Below are positions 15,871 to 25,732 of a stretch of DNA of 64,000 bases, in pieces (the stretch's first letter is position 1; every line of letters begins with the position of its first letter). The position numbers and the translations under genes were made by a program. The notes beneath the pieces were generated by a model, which searched no databases, had not been told where the DNA came from, and saw nothing but the letters and a program-made list of their open reading frames with translations. This stretch comes from Ramlibacter sp. (GTDB lineage Bacteria > Pseudomonadota > Gammaproteobacteria > Burkholderiales > Burkholderiaceae_C). The stretch covers positions 434,001 to 498,000 of the forward strand of contig JAHBZN010000003.1 in the NCBI GenBank assembly GCA_019635415.1. Reading direction: 5' to 3'.

Positions 15871-16464
15871 ATGCCGGTTCTGCACCTGATCGCCGGCCCC
15901 AACGGGGCCGGCAAGTCCACGCTGTACGACTACCTGATTGCACCGCGCCACCCGGCGCTGCCTTTCATCAACGCACAGCTGCACGAGGCCGCGCAACTGC
16001 AGCACCTGCCCAGCCCGCAGGCGCGAGCCCGCGCGGCACGGGCCTGGGCCGACGCCGAGTGCCAGGTGCTGTTGCGTGCGAGCCATTCATTCGTCTACAA
16101 GACGGTGATGTCCCACCCCTCGCGCCTGGCGCTGATCGTGCAGGCCCGCGCGCTGGGCTACGAAGTGGTCCTCTATGCCCTGTGCCTGGATGAGCCGCGC
16201 CGCCTGCTCGAGCGCGTGAGCCAGCGCCAGCGCGAGGGCGGCCACGCCGTGCCCTCGCACAAGGTGCTGGAGCGCTATCCACGCTGCGTGGACCACCTGC
16301 GCCGCGCCGTGCGCCTGGCCGACCTCGCCCTGTTGCTCGATGGCTGCGACGCGGCCCAAGGCGGCCCGCGCCTGATTGCTTCCATCGTTGCCGGCCACAT
16401 GCAGCTGCACACCGTGCTGCGCCCGCGCTGGGTGGAGAAGGTGCTGGGGTTTGCGGAGGCGTGA
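15871..16464 (+). CDS. Zeta-toxin-like P-loop kinase
   Basis: This 197-residue protein starts with the Walker [18 protein letters not shown] (about 5-21). It continues with features of zeta/PezT kinases: a base-recognising FVYKTVMSHPS segment (about 75-85), GYEVVLYALCLDEP and RVSQRQREGGHAVPSHKVLERYPR segments. Zeta toxins phosphorylate UDP-N-acetylglucosamine and poison cell-wall synthesis; related chromosomal proteins may have milder targets. The start is the ATG 7 bases after the antitoxin stop. It ends 11 bases from the convergent pepP. Confidence 0.85.
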   Translation: MPVLHLIAGPNGAGKSTLYDYLIAPRHPALPFINAQLHEAAQLQHLPSPQARARAARAWADAECQVLLRASHSFVYKTVMSHPSRLALIVQARALGYEVVLYALCLDEPRRLLERVSQRQREGGHAVPSHKVLERYPRCVDHLRRAVRLADLALLLDGCDAAQGGPRLIASIVAGHMQLHTVLRPRWVEKVLGFAEA

Positions 16465-16475
16465 GGGTTGAAGCC

Positions 16476-17861
16476 TCACCCCCGCATCAACGCCTCAATC
16501 TCCTCGGCCTTCACCGGCACGCCCCGGCTGATCAGTTCGCAGCCGGTGGCGGTGACGATGGCGTCGTCCTCGATGCGGATGCCGATGTTGTGGAACGGCT
16601 CGGGCACGCCCTCGGCCGGCCGCACATACAGGCCGGGCTCGATGGTCAGCACCATGCCGGGGTGCAGCACGCGGCTGGGGCGGTTCTTGATGAGCTCGTT
16701 GGACAGCGGGTCGCGCCGCTCGCTCACCTCGCCCACCTGCGTCGGCTCCACATAGCTGCCGCAGTCGTGCACGTCCATGCCCAGCCAGTGGCCGGTGCGG
16801 TGCATGTAGAACTGGAAGTAGGCGCGGCTGTCGATCACGTCGTCCACGGAGCCCACCTTGTTCCTGTCCAGCAGGCCGACGTCGAGCAGGCCCTGGGCCA
16901 GCACCTTGACGGTGGCGTCATGCGGGTCGTTGAAGCGCGCGCCGGCTTTCGTGGCCGCCACGGCCGCGTCCTGCGAGGCCAGCACCAGGTCGTACAGCGC
17001 GCGCTGAGGCCCGCTGAACCGCCCATTGGCCGGGAAGGTGCGCGTGATGTCGCTGGCGTAACCGTCCAGCTCGCAACCCGCGTCGATCAGCACCAGTTCG
17101 CCGTCTCGCACCGGCGCCGCGTCGGCGCGGTAATGCAGCACGCAGGCGTTGGCGCCGGCCGCCACGATGGAGCCATAAGCCGGATACTGTGAGCCACCCA
17201 GGCGGAACTCGTGCAGCAGCTCGGCATCGAGGTGGTACTCGCGCACATCCTTGCCTTCGCGCAGCATGCGGGCGCTCAGCTGCATGGCGCGGATGTGGGC
17301 ACGCGCGCTGATCTGCGCGGCGCGGCGCATCACGTCCAGTTCGTGCGCGTCCTTGACCAGGCGCAGCTCGTCGAGCACGCCGCACAGGTCGCGTTGCTGC
17401 TCCGGGCACAGGGCGCCGTAGCGCACGCGCATGCGGACCTGGTTGAGCCAGCCGCCCACGCGCGACTCCAGCCCCTCGTGGATGGCAAACGGGTACCACA
17501 CCGCATCGCGGTTCTCCAGCAGGCGGGGCAGCTGGGTGTCGAGTTCACCCACGGCCAGCGCGGCGTCCACGCCGAGCGCGGCGGGCGCGGCGTCGGGGCC
17601 CAGCCGGAAGCCGTCCCAGATCTCGCGTTCCAGGTCCTTGGGCTGGCAAAACAGGGTGCTGTGGCCGTCGCCCGTGATCACCAGCCAGGCGTTGGGTTCG
17701 GTGAAGCCGCTGAGGTAATAGAAGTAACTGTCGTGGCGGAACAGGAAGTCGCTGTCGCGGTTGCGCGGGCGCTCGGGGGCGGTCGGGATGATGGCGATAC
17801 CGTCGGGGCCCAGTTGGGCGGCGACGCGGGCGCGGCGGGCGGCGTAAACGGAGGTGTTCAT
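16476..17861 (-). CDS. pepP: Xaa-Pro aminopeptidase (aminopeptidase P)
   Basis: It removes the N-terminal residue from peptides with proline in second position. The 461-residue protein has the creatinase-like N-domain (about 1-170) and a pita-bread metallopeptidase C-domain. The metal ligands are visible in order: DAGCELDGYASDITRTF (two Asp), HRTGHWLGMDVHD (His), LTIEPGLYV (Glu) and GIRIEDD (Glu). The start is the ATG at 17861, which overlaps the murU stop in ATGA, so it is translationally coupled to murU. The murU-pepP order is usual in Comamonadaceae. Confidence 0.95.
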   Translation of the reverse strand: MNTSVYAARRARVAAQLGPDGIAIIPTAPERPRNRDSDFLFRHDSYFYYLSGFTEPNAWLVITGDGHSTLFCQPKDLEREIWDGFRLGPDAAPAALGVDAALAVGELDTQLPRLLENRDAVWYPFAIHEGLESRVGGWLNQVRMRVRYGALCPEQQRDLCGVLDELRLVKDAHELDVMRRAAQISARAHIRAMQLSARMLREGKDVREYHLDAELLHEFRLGGSQYPAYGSIVAAGANACVLHYRADAAPVRDGELVLIDAGCELDGYASDITRTFPANGRFSGPQRALYDLVLASQDAAVAATKAGARFNDPHDATVKVLAQGLLDVGLLDRNKVGSVDDVIDSRAYFQFYMHRTGHWLGMDVHDCGSYVEPTQVGEVSERRDPLSNELIKNRPSRVLHPGMVLTIEPGLYVRPAEGVPEPFHNIGIRIEDDAIVTATGCELISRGVPVKAEEIEALMRG

Positions 17862-18604
17862 GGCGTGTTCAGTTGGGCCAGGCGTTCCGGCGTGCCCACA
17901 TCGGTCCACGGACCGGTGTACAGCTCGGCGGTGATTTGCTGATTGTCCATCGCGGCGCGCAACAGCGGGGCCAGCGGGGCTTTGAGCCCGTCGGGGTTCC
18001 CGGGCGGGATGTCGCAGTATGGCGGCCCGAACAGCGCGCGCCGGTACAGCCCGATGGTGGAAAAGGTGTACCGCACGTCGGCCTGGTTCAGCGCCAGGCC
18101 GTCGGGGCCGATGCCGAAGTCGCCGCGCGGGTTGTGGTCCGGGTTGGGCACCAGCCACAGGTGGCCCAGCTTGCCGCTGGCCATGAAGCGGTCCGCCACC
18201 GCCTGGCTGAAGCGGAAGTCGGGCGCGAACACGTCGCCGGCCACCACCCAGAAGCCCTCGGCGAGTTGCGGCAGGGCGCGCACAATGCCGCCCGCGGTCT
18301 CCAGGGCGGCGCCGAAGTCCTGTCCCTCGCGGGAGAAGGTGAGCGCCAGTTGCTCCTGATTTTGTAGCAAACTGTGGCCGTCCAGCAAGGACTTCAACCC
18401 GATTTGGTCTTCAATCTGCTCGCCCAGCCAGGCGGTGTTGACCAATTGGCGCGTGAAACCCTCGCGGGCCAGGGCCTGCATGGGCCACTGCATCAGCGGC
18501 TTGCCGCGCACCATCAGCAGCGGCTTGGGGCAGGTGTCGGTGAGCGGGCGCATGCGCTCGCCGCGACCAGCGGCCAGGATCATGGCCTGGGCGCCGGCGG
18601 TCAT
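17858..18604 (-). CDS. murU: N-acetylmuramate-1-phosphate uridylyltransferase MurU, with a repeat-encoded insert
   Basis: MurU makes UDP-MurNAc from MurNAc-1-phosphate in peptidoglycan recycling, acting after AmgK. The 248-residue nucleotidyltransferase shows the signature AMILAAGRGERMRPLTD (about 7-23), PKPLLMVRGKPLM and ETAGGIVRALP. The start ATG at 18604 overlaps the speD stop (ATGA). Between QIEDQIG and the ETAGG motif lies the peptide LKSLLDGHSLLQNQEQ, encoded by repeat copy B; in relatives this loop is shorter as I remember it. The usual partner amgK is 17 kb away at the left edge. Confidence 0.88.
   Translation of the reverse strand: MTAGAQAMILAAGRGERMRPLTDTCPKPLLMVRGKPLMQWPMQALAREGFTRQLVNTAWLGEQIEDQIGLKSLLDGHSLLQNQEQLALTFSREGQDFGAALETAGGIVRALPQLAEGFWVVAGDVFAPDFRFSQAVADRFMASGKLGHLWLVPNPDHNPRGDFGIGPDGLALNQADVRYTFSTIGLYRRALFGPPYCDIPPGNPDGLKAPLAPLLRAAMDNQQITAELYTGPWTDVGTPERLAQLNTP
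18350..18399 (-). repeat. 50-bp dispersed repeat, copy B (inside murU)
   Basis: It is sense-oriented in murU and in the same reading frame as copy A, encoding LKSLLDGHSLLQNQEQ. It matches copy A at 33 of 50 positions without gaps, including ggccac, gcta and gagcaa. Confidence 0.8.
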
Positions 18605-18978
18605 GCAGCGTCTCCGCGGTCCAGCGAGCGCTGCTCGGTCCACTCGGGCGCGAAGCGGTCCACCAGCCGGTCCATCAACGCCCGGGCCTTGGCCGAGTGG
18701 TCAGCCCCGAAGTTGCAGACGTACACGTCCAGCGTCACCGCGCGCTCCTCGGGCCAGGTGTGCACGCACAAATGCGACTCGGCCAGCAATACCGTGGCCG
18801 TGATGCCCCCGGGCCCGTGCGGCGTGGCCGGGAAGGTGTGGAACAGCTGGTTCACGGGCTGCAAACCGGCCTCTTCCACGGCTTGCACGCACCAGGCCCC
18901 CAGGCGCGCGGCATCGGTCAGCCACGCGGCTTCGCAGCGGCACTGGTACAGGTCGGCGGTAAGGTGAAGGCCTTGCAT
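18601..18978 (-). CDS. speD: S-adenosylmethionine decarboxylase proenzyme
   Basis: It makes decarboxylated SAM, the aminopropyl donor for spermidine synthesis. It is a 125-residue class 1B-type proenzyme. The self-cleavage site that yields the pyruvoyl group is in AESHLCVHTWPE (Ser in ESH), with the downstream CNFG motif. The ATG at 18978 is the only reasonable start. It forms an operon speD-murU-pepP with overlapping starts and stops. No soluble SpeE is nearby; the only spermidine-synthase fold in the window is the membrane-anchored one at 12257-13864. Confidence 0.93.
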   Translation of the reverse strand: MQGLHLTADLYQCRCEAAWLTDAARLGAWCVQAVEEAGLQPVNQLFHTFPATPHGPGGITATVLLAESHLCVHTWPEERAVTLDVYVCNFGADHSAKARALMDRLVDRFAPEWTEQRSLDRGDAA

Positions 18979-19090
18979 CGGTGCCACTGTAGACGATGCG
19001 CCGCCGCGAAACCCGGACAAACCCGGCGCGCCCCGAGCAGCCGGTAAAATCCCGGGTTTCCCCTGATTCTTCCCCCCGGAGCTTTCCCCG

Positions 19091-21121
19091 ATGGCCAATA
19101 CCCAACAGATGGCAAACGCAATCCGCGCGCTCGCCATGGATGCCGTGCAACAAGCCAACTCGGGGCATCCCGGCGCACCCATGGGCATGGCCGACATGGC
19201 CGTGGCGCTGTGGGTCCGCCACCTGCGTCACAACCCCCAGAACCCGCATTGGCCGGATCGTGACCGCTTCGTGCTGTCCAATGGCCATGGGTCGATGCTG
19301 ATCTACGCCTTGCTGCACCTCACGGGCTACAAGCTGCCCATCGGCGAGCTGAAGAATTTCCGCCAGTTGCACAGCAAGACCGCGGGCCACCCCGAAGTGG
19401 GCGTCACCCCCGGGGTGGAGACGACGACCGGCCCGCTGGGCCAGGGCATCACCAACGCCGTGGGCATGGCCCTGGCCGAAAAGCTGCTGGCTGCCGAATT
19501 CAACCGCGACGGCCACACCATCGTCGACCACCACACCTATGTTTTCATGGGCGATGGGTGCCTGATGGAGGGCATCAGCCACGAGGCTGCGGCCCTGGCC
19601 GGCGCCTGGAAGCTCAACAAGCTGATCGCGCTGTACGACGACAACGGCATTTCCATCGACGGCCAGGTGCAGCCCTGGTTCATCGACAACACCCCCGTGC
19701 GCTTTGCGGCCTATGGCTGGAACGTGATCGGTCCGGTTGACGGCCACGACGTGGACGCCGTGGACCGCGCCATTGCCGATGCCAAAAACAAGGCCGATGC
19801 CCCCACGCTGATCGTCTGCAAGACCCACATCGGCAAGGGCAGCCCCAACCGCGCCAACACCGCCAAGGCCCACGGCGAACCCCTGGGGGCCGAGGAAATC
19901 AAGCTCACGCGCGAGGCATTGGGCTGGGACCACGCACCTTTCGACGTGCCGGCCAGCGTCTATGCCGACTGGGATGCCAAGGCCCAGGGCCAGAAGACCG
20001 AGGCCGCCTGGGACGCGGCATTTGCCGCCTACAAGGCCGCCCATCCCGATCTGGCGAAGGAATTCACGCGCCGCATGAAGGGCGAACTGCCCAAGAACTT
20101 TGCCCAGGTGGCCGTGGATGCCGCCGTGGGTGCGCATGCCAGGGCCGAGACCGTGGCTTCGCGCAAGGCCAGCCAGTTGGCGCTGGAGGCCTTTACCGCC
20201 GCACTGCCTGAGATGCTCGGGGGCAGCGCCGACCTGACCGGCTCCAACCTCACCAACACCAAGGCCACACTGCCTCTGCGCATGGACCTGTCGGGCGAGG
20301 TCAAGCGGGGCGAAGACGGGCGCATCGGCCGCCACATCAACTACGGCGTGCGCGAGTTCGGCATGGCCGCGATCATGAACGGCATTGCACTGCATGGCGG
20401 CTACATCCCCTATGGCGGCACCTTCCTGACCTTCAGCGACTACAGCCGCAACGCCATCCGCATGGCCGCCCTGATGAAACAGCGGGTGGTGCATGTGTTC
20501 ACGCATGACAGCATCGGCTTGGGAGAGGATGGCCCGACGCACCAGAGCATCGAGCACGCGGCCAGCCTGCGCCTGATCCCCAACCTGGACGTCTGGCGCC
20601 CCTGCGACACCGCCGAAACGGCCGTGGCCTGGGCCGTGGCGCTGCAAAACGCCGACCGCCCCACGGCCCTGCTGCTGAGCCGCCAGAACCTGCCTTACGC
20701 GCCCAAGCGCGATCTGGGCGAGATCAGCCGCGGCGCCTATGTGCTGTCCGACCCGTCGGACCTGGGGCTGAAGAAGAAGGCGCAGGCCGTGATCATCGCG
20801 ACGGGCTCTGAAGTGCAGCTCGCACTCAAGGCACAGGAACTGCTGGCCGCGCAGAAAGTGGCCGTGCGCGTGGTGTCCATGCCCAGCACCAACGCGTTCG
20901 ACCGCCAGACCGTGGCCTACAAGAACGAGGTGCTGCCCAAGGGCCTGCCGCGCATCGCGGTCGAGATGGGCGTGACCGACGGCTGGTGGAAATACGGCTG
21001 CGCCGCGGTCGTGGGCATCGACACCTATGGCGAGTCGGCCCCGGCGCCGGTGCTGTTCAAGCACTTCGGTTTCACGCCCGAGAACGTGGCGCAGACGGTG
21101 CTTGCCGCGCTGCGCAAATAA
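19091..21121 (+). CDS. tkt: Transketolase
   Basis: This thiamine-diphosphate enzyme of the pentose phosphate and Calvin-type pathways transfers two-carbon ketol units. The 676 residues match the family. Visible motifs are [15 protein letters not shown] (about 18-32), the ThDP-binding [14 protein letters not shown]...N block (about 155-185), the central pyrimidine domain from about 355 with [15 protein letters not shown], and [14 protein letters not shown] (about 470). The C-terminal domain begins near 540. A GGAG lies about 8 bases upstream. gap follows by 27 bases, suggesting an operon. Confidence 0.97.
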   Translation: MANTQQMANAIRALAMDAVQQANSGHPGAPMGMADMAVALWVRHLRHNPQNPHWPDRDRFVLSNGHGSMLIYALLHLTGYKLPIGELKNFRQLHSKTAGHPEVGVTPGVETTTGPLGQGITNAVGMALAEKLLAAEFNRDGHTIVDHHTYVFMGDGCLMEGISHEAAALAGAWKLNKLIALYDDNGISIDGQVQPWFIDNTPVRFAAYGWNVIGPVDGHDVDAVDRAIADAKNKADAPTLIVCKTHIGKGSPNRANTAKAHGEPLGAEEIKLTREALGWDHAPFDVPASVYADWDAKAQGQKTEAAWDAAFAAYKAAHPDLAKEFTRRMKGELPKNFAQVAVDAAVGAHARAETVASRKASQLALEAFTAALPEMLGGSADLTGSNLTNTKATLPLRMDLSGEVKRGEDGRIGRHINYGVREFGMAAIMNGIALHGGYIPYGGTFLTFSDYSRNAIRMAALMKQRVVHVFTHDSIGLGEDGPTHQSIEHAASLRLIPNLDVWRPCDTAETAVAWAVALQNADRPTALLLSRQNLPYAPKRDLGEISRGAYVLSDPSDLGLKKKAQAVIIATGSEVQLALKAQELLAAQKVAVRVVSMPSTNAFDRQTVAYKNEVLPKGLPRIAVEMGVTDGWWKYGCAAVVGIDTYGESAPAPVLFKHFGFTPENVAQTVLAALRK

Positions 21122-22147
<1,026 letters not shown>

Positions 22148-22167
22148 GCAGGTTCCACCAGACCCGG

Positions 22168-22190
22168 AAGCGCCCCTCGGGGCGCTTTTT
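22168..22190. terminator. Rho-independent terminator after gap
   Basis: aagcgcccc and ggggcgctt form a 9-bp stem with a 2-base loop followed by T5. It lies between convergent genes, and its T-tail overlaps the stop codon of the Mrr-like gene on the other strand. Confidence 0.92.
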
Positions 22191-22770
22191 ACTTGGCGGG
22201 CAGTGCCAGATCCTGCAGCAGCTGCACCAGTTCCTGCCTCTGCATCAATTGCACGTTCTGCTGCCGGGCGATCCGCTTGGCCTGGTCACTGAGCTCGCCC
22301 AGTGCGATGTAGATGCAGGCGCTCGCTTCCTTCGCGGTGGCTGCGGCCTGGAGTGCCTGCAGTGCGTCCTCCCCGTGCCGTGCCGCCTTCCAGCGCTTGG
22401 CGCAGACCAGCGTGGTGCTGCCGGCGCGTGACAGGACCATGTCCGCGGCGCCGTCCATCCGGGTCACGGTGTAGCCGTCGCGCGTGAAGGCGGTCTCCAG
22501 CGCCCGGGCAAAGTCACGCCATGGCATGCCCGCCACCGCCGAAAGAATGGCCTGTGTGCGCTGGCTGCTGGGGGCGCGCATCTGCCGCCAGCCGGCGACC
22601 ACCGCGATGCACAGGAACGGGAAGGCCCCCATGGCGCCAAAGGCCCAATAGTTCTCGGGCAGCAGCGCGCGCGCCGCCATGGCCAGCCCCAGCGCCACCA
22701 GCAGGCTGATCCACCAGGGTGAGCGCAGCAGGATCGCGAACAGCGAGTTCGGCGCCATCTTGAACTTCAT
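22189..22770 (-). CDS. Membrane-anchored Mrr/restriction-endonuclease-fold protein
   Basis: The 193-residue product has two N-terminal transmembrane helices (about 15-35 and 42-62), then an Mrr_cat-type nuclease-like domain (about 85-185). The domain has helix FARALETAFTRDGYTVTR, then DMVLSRAGSTTLVCAKRWKA, which resembles the D-x(n)-(E/Q)xK core with Lys near 125, and a GEDALQAL helix. It may act on misplaced or foreign DNA at the membrane, or be an inactive fold member; the acidic catalytic residues are not all obvious. It lies 15 bases downstream of the SlyD-like gene on the same strand. Confidence 0.7.
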   Translation of the reverse strand: MKFKMAPNSLFAILLRSPWWISLLVALGLAMAARALLPENYWAFGAMGAFPFLCIAVVAGWRQMRAPSSQRTQAILSAVAGMPWRDFARALETAFTRDGYTVTRMDGAADMVLSRAGSTTLVCAKRWKAARHGEDALQALQAAATAKEASACIYIALGELSDQAKRIARQQNVQLMQRQELVQLLQDLALPAK

Positions 22771-22785
22771 CGGGCGGTTCCCCGG

Positions 22786-23262
22786 TCAGTGGTGGTGGCC
22801 GTGCGCGCCGTGAACGTGGCGGTGCGCAATTTCCTCGGCGGTGGCGGCACGCACGCTGATGACTCTGAGGCTGAACCGCAGGGCCTTGCCAGCCAGGGGA
22901 TGGTTGCCATCCAGGTACACGGTGTCGCCCTTGATCTTCATCACGGTGTAGACCTGTGGCGCGCCCTCGTCGTTGCGGCCTTCGAGCTGGCCGCCGACCT
23001 TGACGCCCGGCGGGAACTCGCTCTTGGGGATGGTTCGTGCCAGCGTCTCGTCGCGCAGGCCGAAGGCATCTTCGGGCTGCAGCGCCAGTGTGACCTGGTA
23101 GCCCGCCTCCTGGCCATCGAGCGCGGCCTCGATCCGGGGCAGGGTGTTGTCATAGCCGCCATGCAGGTAGGCCATGGGCTCCTTGCTCTCCTCGATGGGC
23201 TTGCCCAGGGCATCGGCGACCTTGAAGCGCAGTGTGACGACCGTGTCTTTTTCAATTTTCAT
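22786..23262 (-). CDS. FKBP-type peptidyl-prolyl isomerase, SlyD-like
   Basis: This folding helper and metal-binding chaperone has 158 residues. The FKBP domain spans about 1-65 and 120-145 with an IF-type insert (about 70-115, QPEDAFGLRDETLARTIPKSEF and GNHPLAGKALRF). GGYDNTLPRIEAALDGQEAG is the SlyD-type flap. The C-terminus is short and His-rich (HRHVHGAHGHHH), consistent with nickel or other metal binding. It is probably transcribed with the Mrr-like gene downstream. Confidence 0.92.
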   Translation of the reverse strand: MKIEKDTVVTLRFKVADALGKPIEESKEPMAYLHGGYDNTLPRIEAALDGQEAGYQVTLALQPEDAFGLRDETLARTIPKSEFPPGVKVGGQLEGRNDEGAPQVYTVMKIKGDTVYLDGNHPLAGKALRFSLRVISVRAATAEEIAHRHVHGAHGHHH

Positions 23263-23298
23263 GCCCCGATTTTGCCGTGAGACGGCCGCAGGACGGAT

Positions 23299-25728
23299 TC
23301 AGCGGCCCGGCGCCGGCGGCCAGCGGTCAAACAGGCGCACGCCGACCGGCTCGCCCCAGAGGCTCACCCGGGCAGGCGTGCCGTTGTGGGGCTGGTTGGT
23401 CCCCGGCCCGCGCACATAACCCAGCGCCACGCAGGCGCCCGCCAGAGGACTCCAGCCGACGGAGGAGACTTCGCCCACGGTGCTGCCATCCAGGTGAATC
23501 GGCTCGCCACCCCAAGCAAAGGCGGCCGCGTCGTCGAACACCAGCGTCACCAGCTTCTTGCGCAGGGGCTGGCCCCGCGCCGCAAGCAGGGCTTCCCGCC
23601 CCGTGAATCCGGAGGCCTTGTCCAGCCTGACGCTGAACCCCAGGCCGGCTTCCCACGGGGTTTCATCCGGACCCAGCTCCGCGCCCCAGGCCCGGCGGCC
23701 CTGCTCGATGCGCAACGCGTCCAGGGCGTAGTACCCGGCATCCTTCAGGCCCAGGTCACTGCCTGCCTGTTGCAGCGCCAGATAGACGTGGCGTGTCATT
23801 TCCACCGGCACATAGAGCTCGAATCCAGGTCCGCCCACGTAGCTCATGCGGGCGGCCCGTACCCGGGCGTGGCCCAGGTCAATGTCCCGCGTCCAGGAGA
23901 ATTTCAACGCTTCGGGGGACAGGTCCTCCGGGCTGACGCGGGCCAGCAGCTCGCGTGCCCGCGGGCCCATCACGGACAGCACGCTGTACATCGCCGACAC
24001 GTCGGTGAGCACGGCATGGTCCTGGGACCCGACATGCCGGTTGATCCAGTCCTGGTCGCGAACCGTCTGCGCCGAGCCGGTGACGATCAGGAACCTGTCC
24101 GCCGCCTGCCGGATGACCGTGAGGTCGCTCTCGATGCCGCCGCGCGCGTTGAGCATGAGTGTGTAGACCATCCGGCCCACGGGCACGTCCATCTCGTTCG
24201 CGCAAAGGCGCTGCAGCAACGCGAGTGCGTCACGGCCCTGCAGCAGCAGCTTGCTGAACGAGGTCTGGTCATACAGCGCCACGGCCTCGCGAGTGGCCTT
24301 TTGCTCGGCCTGCATCCAGGGCAGCCAGCCAGGGGCGCCGAGGGTGTCGGGCGGCCGCTGCGCGCCGTCGGGTCTGAAATAGTTGGCGCGCTCCCAGCCG
24401 TTCTTGCTGCCGAACTCGGCCCCTTTGGCCAGCAGGGCGTCATACAGGGGTGAGGTGCGCAGGGGCCTTGCCGTGGCCAGTTCATGCCGTGGCCAGCGCA
24501 TGGCGTAGTGCAGGCCCAGCGTTTCGCCGGTTCGCTCGGCCAGTGCCTTGCGGTTGCCGGTGAAGGGCCCGAAACGGCGGATGTCCACCTCCCACAGGTC
24601 CATGGAAGGCTCTCCGCCCGCGATCCATTCAGCCATGAGGCGGCCCGCGCCGCCGCTGTTGGCGATGCCCGCGGAATTGAAGCCCGCGCAGACGAAGTAG
24701 TTGCGCAGGCCTGGTGCCTCGCCCAGGATGAAGTTGCCGTCGGGCGTGAAGCTCTCCGGCCCGTTGAGCAGCATCTTGATCTCGGCCGTCTCCAGGCAGG
24801 GCGTGCGATGCAGTGCATGGCTCATGAGGACCTCGAACTGATCCCAGTCCTCGTCCAGCAGCTGGAACTGGAATGTGGACGGGATGGGGTCCACTTTCCA
24901 GGGCTTGGCCCGGGGCTCGAAGCCGCCCATGACGAGGCCGCCGACCTCCTCCTTGTAGTAGATGTAGCCATCCGGGTCGCGCATCACGGGAAGCATCGGG
25001 TGGACGCCGGGTATCTTGCCGGTCACGATGTAGAAATGCTCGGCCGAGTACAGCGGCACATTCACGCCCGCGAGAGCGCCAAACTGCCGTGCCCATTGGC
25101 CGGCGCAGTTGACCAGGGTCTCGCAGCGCAGCTCCTGGGTGTCGCCCTCCTTGGAGACCTGCACGCCGACGGCCCGACCGTTGTCCACGAGCACGCGCGT
25201 GACTTCGACACCTTCCCTGATGGTCACGCCCCGGCTGCGCGCGCCCCTGGCCAGCGACATGCACAGGTCGGCAGGATTGGCCTTGCCATCGCCGGGCAGC
25301 CAGATCGCACCGGCAAGGTCGTCGGTGCGCATCACGGGGTATTTCTCCGCCGCCTCGGCCGGCGTGATCTCGTGGCATTCCACGCCAAAGCTGTGGGCTA
25401 ACGCCACCTGCTTCCTCAGGACCTGCATGCGCTCGGGCGTTCGCGCCACATTCACGCTGCCGCATTGCTTCCAGCCCGTGGCGAGTCCCGTCTCCTGCTC
25501 CAGCGTTGCGTACAGCTCGATCCCATACTTGCTCATGGCGGTCATGCTGCGGTTGGGGCGCATCTGCCCGACCAGCCCGGCTGCGTGCCAGGTGGTGCCG
25601 CTGGTCAGCTTGCCTTGTTCCAGCAGCAGGACATCAGTGATCCCCAGGCGCGCCAGGTGGTAAGCGACGGAGCATCCCGCGATGCCGCCGCCGACGATGA
25701 TGACTTGCGCGTGCGAAGGAAGGGTCAT
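23299..25728 (-). CDS. Dimethylglycine/sarcosine-dehydrogenase-like flavoprotein with GcvT domain
   Basis: The 809-residue protein has an N-terminal FAD-binding oxidoreductase domain (about 5-370: VIIVGGGIAGCSVAYHLARL, TSGTTWHAAG with the His that carries covalent FAD in the family) and C-terminal aminomethyltransferase GcvT domains (about 430-800: ETSFSKLLLQGRDALALLQR). Relatives demethylate dimethylglycine or sarcosine and hand the formaldehyde unit to tetrahydrofolate. Here it is the last gene of the phosphonate minus-strand operon, four bases after the EamA transporter. An N-methylated aminophosphonate or amine substrate is therefore possible. That is an inference from context; ordinary dimethylglycine is the default. 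Confidence 0.85.
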   Translation of the reverse strand: MTLPSHAQVIIVGGGIAGCSVAYHLARLGITDVLLLEQGKLTSGTTWHAAGLVGQMRPNRSMTAMSKYGIELYATLEQETGLATGWKQCGSVNVARTPERMQVLRKQVALAHSFGVECHEITPAEAAEKYPVMRTDDLAGAIWLPGDGKANPADLCMSLARGARSRGVTIREGVEVTRVLVDNGRAVGVQVSKEGDTQELRCETLVNCAGQWARQFGALAGVNVPLYSAEHFYIVTGKIPGVHPMLPVMRDPDGYIYYKEEVGGLVMGGFEPRAKPWKVDPIPSTFQFQLLDEDWDQFEVLMSHALHRTPCLETAEIKMLLNGPESFTPDGNFILGEAPGLRNYFVCAGFNSAGIANSGGAGRLMAEWIAGGEPSMDLWEVDIRRFGPFTGNRKALAERTGETLGLHYAMRWPRHELATARPLRTSPLYDALLAKGAEFGSKNGWERANYFRPDGAQRPPDTLGAPGWLPWMQAEQKATREAVALYDQTSFSKLLLQGRDALALLQRLCANEMDVPVGRMVYTLMLNARGGIESDLTVIRQAADRFLIVTGSAQTVRDQDWINRHVGSQDHAVLTDVSAMYSVLSVMGPRARELLARVSPEDLSPEALKFSWTRDIDLGHARVRAARMSYVGGPGFELYVPVEMTRHVYLALQQAGSDLGLKDAGYYALDALRIEQGRRAWGAELGPDETPWEAGLGFSVRLDKASGFTGREALLAARGQPLRKKLVTLVFDDAAAFAWGGEPIHLDGSTVGEVSSVGWSPLAGACVALGYVRGPGTNQPHNGTPARVSLWGEPVGVRLFDRWPPAPGR

Positions 25729-25732
25729 GCGT

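Noticed and set aside
19022..19050. TAAAAT at 19045 as the tkt promoter -10
   Set aside because: No -35 match lies at the right spacing, so no promoter is annotated.
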